A program made the position numbers and the translations under genes. The notes under the pieces are model-generated. The model searched no databases and was not told where the DNA came from. It was given only the letters and a program-made list of their open reading frames with translations. A DNA stretch of 11,502 nucleotides from an uncultured Pseudomonadales bacterium (GTDB taxonomy: Bacteria; Pseudomonadota; Gammaproteobacteria; Pseudomonadales; Pseudohongiellaceae): assembly GCA_938082955.1 (NCBI GenBank), contig CALKDE010000354.1, forward strand, positions 1-11,502, in the 5' to 3' direction. Below are positions 7,252 to 11,502 of this stretch, piece after piece. Numbering within the stretch: the first letter of the stretch is position 1; each line of letters opens with the position of its first letter.

Positions 7252-7287
7252 TCTACGTAAGCCATCTTGAACAATAACTGCCAGCTC

Positions 7288-7290
7288 TTA
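7288..7290 (-). other. In-frame TAA interrupting aceE at codon 663
   Basis: The minus strand reads Tyr-Asp-Pro-Ala-Tyr-Ala, then TAA, then Glu-Leu-Ala-Val-Ile-Val-Gln-Asp-Gly in the same frame, with no base gained or lost. E. coli AceE has SYDPAYAYE here, so the TAA stands in for a conserved tyrosine (TAT or TAC) and differs from it by one base. The total frame of 894 codons equals the normal AceE length (887 in E. coli). It is a point nonsense change or a base-calling error. The same codon is the proper terminator of aceE and aceF here, which argues against general reassignment of TAA. Confidence 0.95.
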
Positions 7291-9276
7291 AGCATAGGCT
7301 GGATCGTAGGAGACACAGTTAGGAATCGTTGAGGCTAGGATATGGCTGTGACCATCTTGGTGCTGCAAGCCTTCACCGTTGAGTGTTGTGCGACCTGCAG
7401 TAGCGCCTATCAAGAAACCGCGCGCCTGAGAATCTCCAGCAGCCCAACACAGATCGCCCACTCTTTGAAAACCAAACATAGAGTAGTAAATATAGAAAGG
7501 GATGAGCGGGTAGTTGCTAACACTATAAGAAGTTGCCGCTGCCAGCCACGCAGAGAACGCGCCGGATTCTGTGATGCCTTCTTCCAGCATCTGCCCTTCC
7601 TTGTCTTCGCGGTAATACATCACCTGATTGGAATCTTCAGGATCGTACAGCTGTCCTACTGAGGAGTAGATACCCATCTGTCGGAACATTCCTTCCATTC
7701 CGAAGGTACGCGCCTCGTCAGGGACGATAGGCACAACACGTTTGCCTACTTCCTTATCTCTAGACAGCGCCGCGAGCATGCGCACGAATGCCATAGTGGT
7801 TGAGAGTTCTCGATCGCCGCTGCTCTTGGTTTGGTTCTCGAATACGCTTAGGCCCGGAATTTCTAACGGTATTGTCTCCACGCGTCTTTGAGGAACAGGG
7901 CCGCCTAACTCGCTGCGGATCTGGCGCATATAGGTAAGCTCAAGACTGTCTTCCGGTGGTCTATAGTAGGGAACCGACTCGAGGTCCTTATCTTTGATGG
8001 GGATACCAAAGCGGTTTCTAAATTTCTTCAAGCCCTCGATGTCAAGCTTCTTAACCGAGTGCGTATCGTTCTGTGCCTCGGCTGTATCGCCGAAGGCGTA
8101 TCCTTTAACTGTCTTCGCAAGGATGACCGTTGGCTTGCCATTGTTCTGCACGGCCTGGGCATAGGCGGCATATACTTTGTATGGGTCATGACCACCACGA
8201 TTTAGAGCCATGATGTCATCATCGGAAAGGTGCTCGACCATCTTCAATAGCTCTGGACTTTTTCCAAAGAAATGCTCTCGCGTATAGGCGCCCCCGCGGC
8301 TAACGTAGTTTTGGTATTCACCATCAACCACCTCATCCATTCGGGCCTGAAGTATGCCGTCTTTATCCGCATGCAGCAGCGGATCCCAGTGCCTACCCCA
8401 AACCACCTTAATAACATTCCATCCAGCGCCGCGAAACACACCTTCAAGCTCTTGAATGATCTTCCCATTACCGCGCACAGGGCCATCGAGTCGCTGCAAA
8501 TTGCAGTTGATAACAAAAATTAGATTGTCCAGCTTCTCGCGCCCAGCCTTACTTATAGCGCCGAGTGATTCTGGCTCATCCGTCTCACCATCACCAAGAA
8601 CTGCCCAGATCTTGCGATTGCTGTTGTCTACAAGCTTCCGGCTAGTGAGGTATTTCAGAACGTGGGCCTGATAAATAGCCGTAATTGGGCCCAGACCCAT
8701 AGATACTGTAGGGAATTGCCAGTAGTCAGGCATCAGCCAAGGGTGTGGATAGGAAGAAAGGCCATCGCCGTCTACTTCCTGTCTAAATCTATCGAGCTTG
8801 GCTTCGTCCATGCGGCCTTCCAAATAGGAGCGCGCATAAATACCCGGCGATGAATGCCCCTGAAAATAGATGAGGTCGCCTTCGTTTTCCTTATTCGGGC
8901 CATGGAAGAAGTAGTTAAAGCCCACATCGTAGAGCGTAGCTGCAGAGGAGAAGGTGGAGATGTGTCCCCCGATACCAGGGTCGCGCTCGTTAGCGCGCAT
9001 AACCATGGCTAGAGCGTTCCAGCGAATAATGCCGCGAATCTCTCTCTCCATGAACATATCACCGGGCATACGGTCTTCATTCATGGGGGATATAGTATTG
9101 CGGTAAGGGGTGTTGACCGAACCTGCAGATGATACGACGCCTTCAATGCTCGCCTGATCCGCGAGGCGATCTAACAGGTACTGGGCTCTATCGATGCCCT
9201 CTTCATCTACTACCGAATGAAAGGCCTCTAGCCATTCCTTGGTTTCTTCTGGATTTCCGTCATTTTGCTGAGTCAT
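7288..9276 (-). CDS. aceE: N-terminal part of interrupted pyruvate dehydrogenase E1
   Basis: AceE decarboxylates pyruvate with thiamine diphosphate and acetylates the lipoyl arms of AceF. This 662-residue part contains the cofactor domain with GDGE at 228-231 and INCN at 256-259, His105 and His141 (GGHIS, QGHSS), His406 (THSVKK), Glu570 (EEGITESGAF) and the GEGLQHQDGHSH loop at 634-645, matching the E. coli active-site residues. It stops at a TAA about seventeen residues after that loop, before the C-terminal domain encoded at 6592-7287. The cofactor and active-site residues are present and only the last quarter is cut off. The start is ATG at 9276 with a weak GGAA thirteen bases upstream; the N-terminus has normal length. 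It is the first gene of aceE-aceF, preceded by a spacer with a candidate promoter and operator. Confidence 0.92.
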   Translation of the reverse strand: MTQQNDGNPEETKEWLEAFHSVVDEEGIDRAQYLLDRLADQASIEGVVSSAGSVNTPYRNTISPMNEDRMPGDMFMEREIRGIIRWNALAMVMRANERDPGIGGHISTFSSAATLYDVGFNYFFHGPNKENEGDLIYFQGHSSPGIYARSYLEGRMDEAKLDRFRQEVDGDGLSSYPHPWLMPDYWQFPTVSMGLGPITAIYQAHVLKYLTSRKLVDNSNRKIWAVLGDGETDEPESLGAISKAGREKLDNLIFVINCNLQRLDGPVRGNGKIIQELEGVFRGAGWNVIKVVWGRHWDPLLHADKDGILQARMDEVVDGEYQNYVSRGGAYTREHFFGKSPELLKMVEHLSDDDIMALNRGGHDPYKVYAAYAQAVQNNGKPTVILAKTVKGYAFGDTAEAQNDTHSVKKLDIEGLKKFRNRFGIPIKDKDLESVPYYRPPEDSLELTYMRQIRSELGGPVPQRRVETIPLEIPGLSVFENQTKSSGDRELSTTMAFVRMLAALSRDKEVGKRVVPIVPDEARTFGMEGMFRQMGIYSSVGQLYDPEDSNQVMYYREDKEGQMLEEGITESGAFSAWLAAATSYSVSNYPLIPFYIYYSMFGFQRVGDLCWAAGDSQARGFLIGATAGRTTLNGEGLQHQDGHSHILASTIPNCVSYDPAYA

Positions 9277-9334
9277 GTTCTATAAATTCCGCATCCATCG
9301 CGAGCCTAGGCGCTCGTCTAGTTTGTGTAAATAA

Positions 9335-9363
9335 ATTACAAAGCAGGTATGATCCTAACCCAA
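9335..9363 (-). promoter_or_regulatory. Candidate aceEF promoter
   Basis: On the minus strand TTGGGT (9358-9363) and TGTAAT (9335-9340) are separated by 17 bases. The -10 box matches five of six consensus bases, the -35 box only its TTG. Transcription would start near 9328, about 50 bases before the aceE ATG. The palindrome at 9398-9414 would be centred near -78, which is further upstream than a simple blocking repressor usually sits, so another promoter may also exist. Confidence 0.35.
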
Positions 9364-9397
9364 ATCGGTGCGTTTTTCTATTTTGGATTGCCATACC

Positions 9398-9414
9398 TTG
9401 TAGTATTACTACAA
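9398..9414. promoter_or_regulatory. Perfect palindrome matching FadR-type GntR operators (PdhR-like)
   Basis: TTGTAGTATTACTACAA has eight-base perfect arms around one central base. Its core TAGTATTACTA fits the consensus described for the FadR subfamily of GntR regulators (tnGTantACna) at every fixed position. PdhR, the pyruvate-responsive repressor of aceEF in E. coli, belongs to that subfamily and binds a site of the same design (GGT, three bases, ACC). The site is 122 bases before aceE. The match is seen; binding by a PdhR-like protein is inferred, and no such gene is in the window. Confidence 0.55.
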
Positions 9415-9609
9415 AACTATTCAAATCCCACAGCCGTACTAATTTATTTATTTTCTCTTATAGATTAATAGCTTAGGAATAATATCCGTCATAAAATCAG
9501 AGCCAACACCCAAGAAAGTGAAGTAAAAAGAGCAAAATACTACAACCCTTTCAGACTTACTCAAGTAATTAATTTACTAAATTACAACTCTAAGACAAAA
9601 CGAACCTCG

Positions 9610-10521
9610 CTATAGGCCAAAAATTGTTATTAGGGCAAGCACACTTAACCAGATTGCCTGACTCCGTTCCAGCAAGCCCGAGATGGCCTTAATCTCTGCA
9701 GACTCTCTATCGAGAGCTTCAGTCTCCAAGCCCTCTTTATCCGCGTTATCTATCACCATGCCAGGTGCCGCGCAGCCAGCATATCCATAAAGGAGATCAG
9801 CATTGTTTACCTCAATGCTAAAGCTCCAGAACGACGCGCGAACATTTTCAAAGCACTGCACAAAATTTCCGGCCAATGAAAAAGTGAGCGCAAGAAGCCG
9901 AAGCGGAGCCCATTCCAATAGCCGAATTACCAGGCTGATGAAATCAACCTGCTTCTGCCATTGCTGTTCCCTGTGACTATCGCGAAGTTGGTAGCTAATA
10001 TAGGAGAACAAAATCCCAAGGGCGCCTGCGCACAGATACCAAAAGAACACGACGAACATCTTCTCGAAACTGCGGTAAGTTAGCTGTTTACTGAAATACT
10101 TACCGATCCCATCCTTGTCATCTGCATTTGGCGGACTCGTTGCATGGAATTCCTGCTTAAGGAAATCGATGCAGGCATCCATGTCTCCTCCTGTGAACTT
10201 CTCAAGAAAATCCTTCGCAAGTTGACCTGGTTGCGTTCGATCGAAAGCAACCAGCATCACCAATATATGCACCATCATAGTGACAAGCCCAAAGACACTG
10301 CCTTTGGCAATGAACAAGATCAGAGCGAGTGAGGCCAGAGGAAGCCCATAAATGAGAATGAACGCTGCCAGCCAACCCAAAGGGATGTTATCCACGCGAT
10401 TTGAAGCCCAATCTTCAACCTGGCACCTGAACCTAAAGAACCAGCCATCATTGAAACGATCAAAATCCTTTAGCCACAGATAATTGACTATCAAACAAAT
10501 CAGAATCACTAGAAATTTCAT
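9610..10521 (-). CDS. ampE: AmpE-like inner-membrane protein
   Basis: A 303-residue multi-pass membrane protein that I assign to AmpE from its position directly after ampD, its length (284 in E. coli) and its pattern. There is a hydrophobic N-terminus (residues 1-17), a hydrophobic pair at about 48-95, a soluble middle segment (about 96-150), further helices at about 153-175 and 200-215, and a C-terminal helix reaching the last residue. The segment WAPLRLLALTFSLAGNF near 210-225 is a family feature. AmpE was described as a sensor-like partner of AmpD in beta-lactamase regulation, but its biochemical activity is not established. Start ATG at 10521 has AAGGA six bases upstream. It is 67 bases after ampD and 333 bases before aceE. 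Confidence 0.85.
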   Translation of the reverse strand: MKFLVILICLIVNYLWLKDFDRFNDGWFFRFRCQVEDWASNRVDNIPLGWLAAFILIYGLPLASLALILFIAKGSVFGLVTMMVHILVMLVAFDRTQPGQLAKDFLEKFTGGDMDACIDFLKQEFHATSPPNADDKDGIGKYFSKQLTYRSFEKMFVVFFWYLCAGALGILFSYISYQLRDSHREQQWQKQVDFISLVIRLLEWAPLRLLALTFSLAGNFVQCFENVRASFWSFSIEVNNADLLYGYAGCAAPGMVIDNADKEGLETEALDRESAEIKAISGLLERSQAIWLSVLALITIFGL

Positions 10522-10588
10522 TCGAATCCTTCTTTATGTGAATTTCGTTGTATGCACGTTCTATTCCTGCCAACGACCAGTCAATCAC

Positions 10589-11140
10589 TCAAACTGACAG
10601 CGACTGCTTGTATCTGCCCCAATCAAAACAGGGGCCGGGGTCGGTTTTTCTACCCGGCGCTATATCGCTGTGCCCGACAACCTTGTCGCGGCTCATCTTC
10701 GGGTATGTGCTCAGCAATAGTTTAGTCACATTCGCGAGGCTAGTGTACTGACTATCGGTAAATGGCTCGAAATCAGTACCCTCCAGCTCAATACCTATGG
10801 AGTAATCATTGCAATTACTCCTCTCGCAGAAAAGGGACTCCCCTGCGTGCCAAGCTCGATTGCTAAAGGGAACGAACTGTGTGAATCGACCCTCTCGATC
10901 GATTAACAGATGCGCTGATACCTTCAGGACTGCTATTTCTCTGTAGAAAGGATGAGACTCGCTATCAAGTTGGTTGCAGAAAAACTGCTTTATAGCAGGC
11001 GTACCAAATTCGCCTGGAGGAAGACTTATATTGTGAATTACCAACAACTCTATATCGGTATTGTCTGGCCTCGCATTTTGATTGGGCGACTCTACTAGTT
11101 GAGCACCTATCAGGATATCGTTGGCTATAGCGAGTTCCAT
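10589..11140 (-). CDS. ampD: 1,6-anhydro-N-acetylmuramyl-L-alanine amidase AmpD
   Basis: A cytoplasmic zinc amidase that removes the peptide from anhydro-muropeptides imported by AmpG, thereby recycling wall material and lowering the signal that induces AmpC beta-lactamase where AmpR is present. From the ATG at 11140 it has 183 residues, the same as E. coli AmpD. Zinc ligands are His36 (VIHNISLPPGEFG), His157 (GHSDIAPGRKTDPG) and Asp167; Glu118 (IGIELEGTD) and Lys165 match the catalytic residues. An in-frame GTG at 11191 would add 17 residues (RDRTPFRNLL and on) that AmpD proteins lack, while the ATG has GGAG seven bases upstream, so I prefer the ATG. ampE follows by 67 bases. Confidence 0.95.
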   Translation of the reverse strand: MELAIANDILIGAQLVESPNQNARPDNTDIELLVIHNISLPPGEFGTPAIKQFFCNQLDSESHPFYREIAVLKVSAHLLIDREGRFTQFVPFSNRAWHAGESLFCERSNCNDYSIGIELEGTDFEPFTDSQYTSLANVTKLLLSTYPKMSRDKVVGHSDIAPGRKTDPGPCFDWGRYKQSLSV

Positions 11141-11502
11141 GGCATTGCTCCGGCGAACTAGTAGGTTTCTAAAGGGGGTCCGATCTCTCACAGATCATAT
11201 GCACTGCAATCGCTCAATATTACCACACAATGCTAACTTGCTTGACGAGGCCGGCAGACTAGCTCATGCAGGTGGCAGGCTGTGCTACAGAATAGTCAGA
11301 CTGCGAATTGCCGCGCTTCGTATTGTTCGAGCCAGTATCAAGGAAGGTTTCTTCGAAGAAAACTTGTTTGGCACAGATTTCTCGTATCGCACCCAATCCT
11401 CACGCACAACATGACACTGTTCACACAGCGGAGAATTGACGCCTATTTAAAACAAACTCAAGTGCTTGCCATACCACTTTTTTTCAAAAAACATGACTGA
11501 GC
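11141..11502. other. Region upstream of ampD without a supported gene
   Basis: In many gammaproteobacteria nadC is divergent from ampD here; no NadC-like sequence is visible. A TAATAT (11217-11222, minus strand) could be a -10 box for ampD, about 70 bases before its ATG, but no convincing -35 box accompanies it. On the minus strand a frame runs in from the right edge to a TAA at 11447-11449 and continues in the same frame to a TAG at 11285-11287, reading through CEQCH. It could be a gene end or a decayed gene, but nothing identifies it. Confidence 0.5.

Larger units (their letters stand above)
9277..9609. other. AT-rich regulatory spacer between ampE and aceE
   Basis: No coding frame here looks real. 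In the direction of aceE transcription it holds, in order: an AT-rich stretch after the ampE stop (about 9420-9600) with a small inverted repeat AGTAA/TTACT at about 9563-9578, the palindrome at 9398-9414, a promoter candidate at 9335-9363, and a leader of about 50 bases with a GC-rich hairpin (CGAGC/GCTCG arms, 9301-9316). I see no strong terminator after ampE. In E. coli the comparable interval holds aroP and pdhR; neither is present. Confidence 0.7.

Noticed and set aside
6592..9276. Genetic code with TAA read as tyrosine
   Set aside because: TAA also ends aceE and aceF at family-typical C-termini, and the other genes contain no internal TAA, so general reassignment is not supported.
9129..9476. 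115-codon plus-strand frame across the aceE start and spacer
   Set aside because: Half is antisense to aceE, and the rest crosses the operator and promoter region; no family features and no ribosome binding site.
11450..11475. Possible sigma-54 promoter (TGGCAAGCACTTGAG on the minus strand) upstream of ampD
   Set aside because: The invariant GG-N10-GC is not met (AG at the second position), and it is over 300 bases from ampD.
11121..11500. Plus-strand frames (97 and 72 codons) upstream of ampD as a divergent gene such as nadC
   Set aside because: No NadC motif or other family feature is visible, no ribosome binding site precedes them, and the first begins inside ampD.

Overview
The window looks like ordinary chromosome from a gammaproteobacterium of moderate GC content. 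The reasons are family-level protein resemblance and gene order: ampD-ampE lies just upstream of aceE-aceF, an arrangement also known from Escherichia coli, and a YajQ/AmpG pair and an FxsA gene are present. I cannot place it more precisely. There are no insertion sequences, phage genes, CRISPR arrays, tRNAs or rRNAs, and I see no new multigene system.

Layout, left to right. Positions 1-135 hold a good heat-shock (sigma-32 type) promoter pointing leftward out of the window; next to fxsA this predicts groESL just outside. fxsA (136-663, minus) is divergent from a small alkyltransferase-like DNA repair gene, atl (731-1057, plus). The atl gene ends tail-to-tail, with a 16-base overlap, against ampG (1042-2400, minus), which follows yajQ (2452-2937, minus). 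A 221-base spacer with two GATAA/TTATC inverted repeats precedes a FecCD/BtuC-family permease (3159-4139, plus) and its ABC ATPase (4141-4908, plus). Convergent to these is the pyruvate dehydrogenase block on the minus strand: aceE (9276 down to 6592), then aceF (6549 down to 4936). A 333-base AT-rich spacer (9277-9609) carries a candidate aceE promoter and a perfect 17-base palindrome matching FadR-type GntR operators. Upstream are ampE (9610-10521, minus) and ampD (10589-11140, minus). The last 360 bases contain no gene I can support.

The most striking observation is in aceE. The reading frame is continuous over about 894 codons, the normal length for a homodimeric-type pyruvate dehydrogenase E1, but codon 663 is an in-frame TAA where relatives have tyrosine. 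The gene is therefore split into a 662-residue part with the cofactor and most active-site residues and a part of about 219-231 residues with the C-terminal domain. No convincing restart site exists. This is either a base error, a real nonsense mutation, or something rarer.

How the genes work together: AceE and AceF make acetyl-CoA from pyruvate (E3/lpd and the usual regulator gene pdhR are not here). AmpG imports anhydro-muropeptides released from the cell wall, AmpD cleaves them in the cytoplasm, and AmpE is an inner-membrane protein long linked to AmpD; all three belong to wall recycling and beta-lactamase signalling. The ABC pair takes up a metal chelate such as cobalamin, haem or a siderophore, but its binding protein must be encoded elsewhere.
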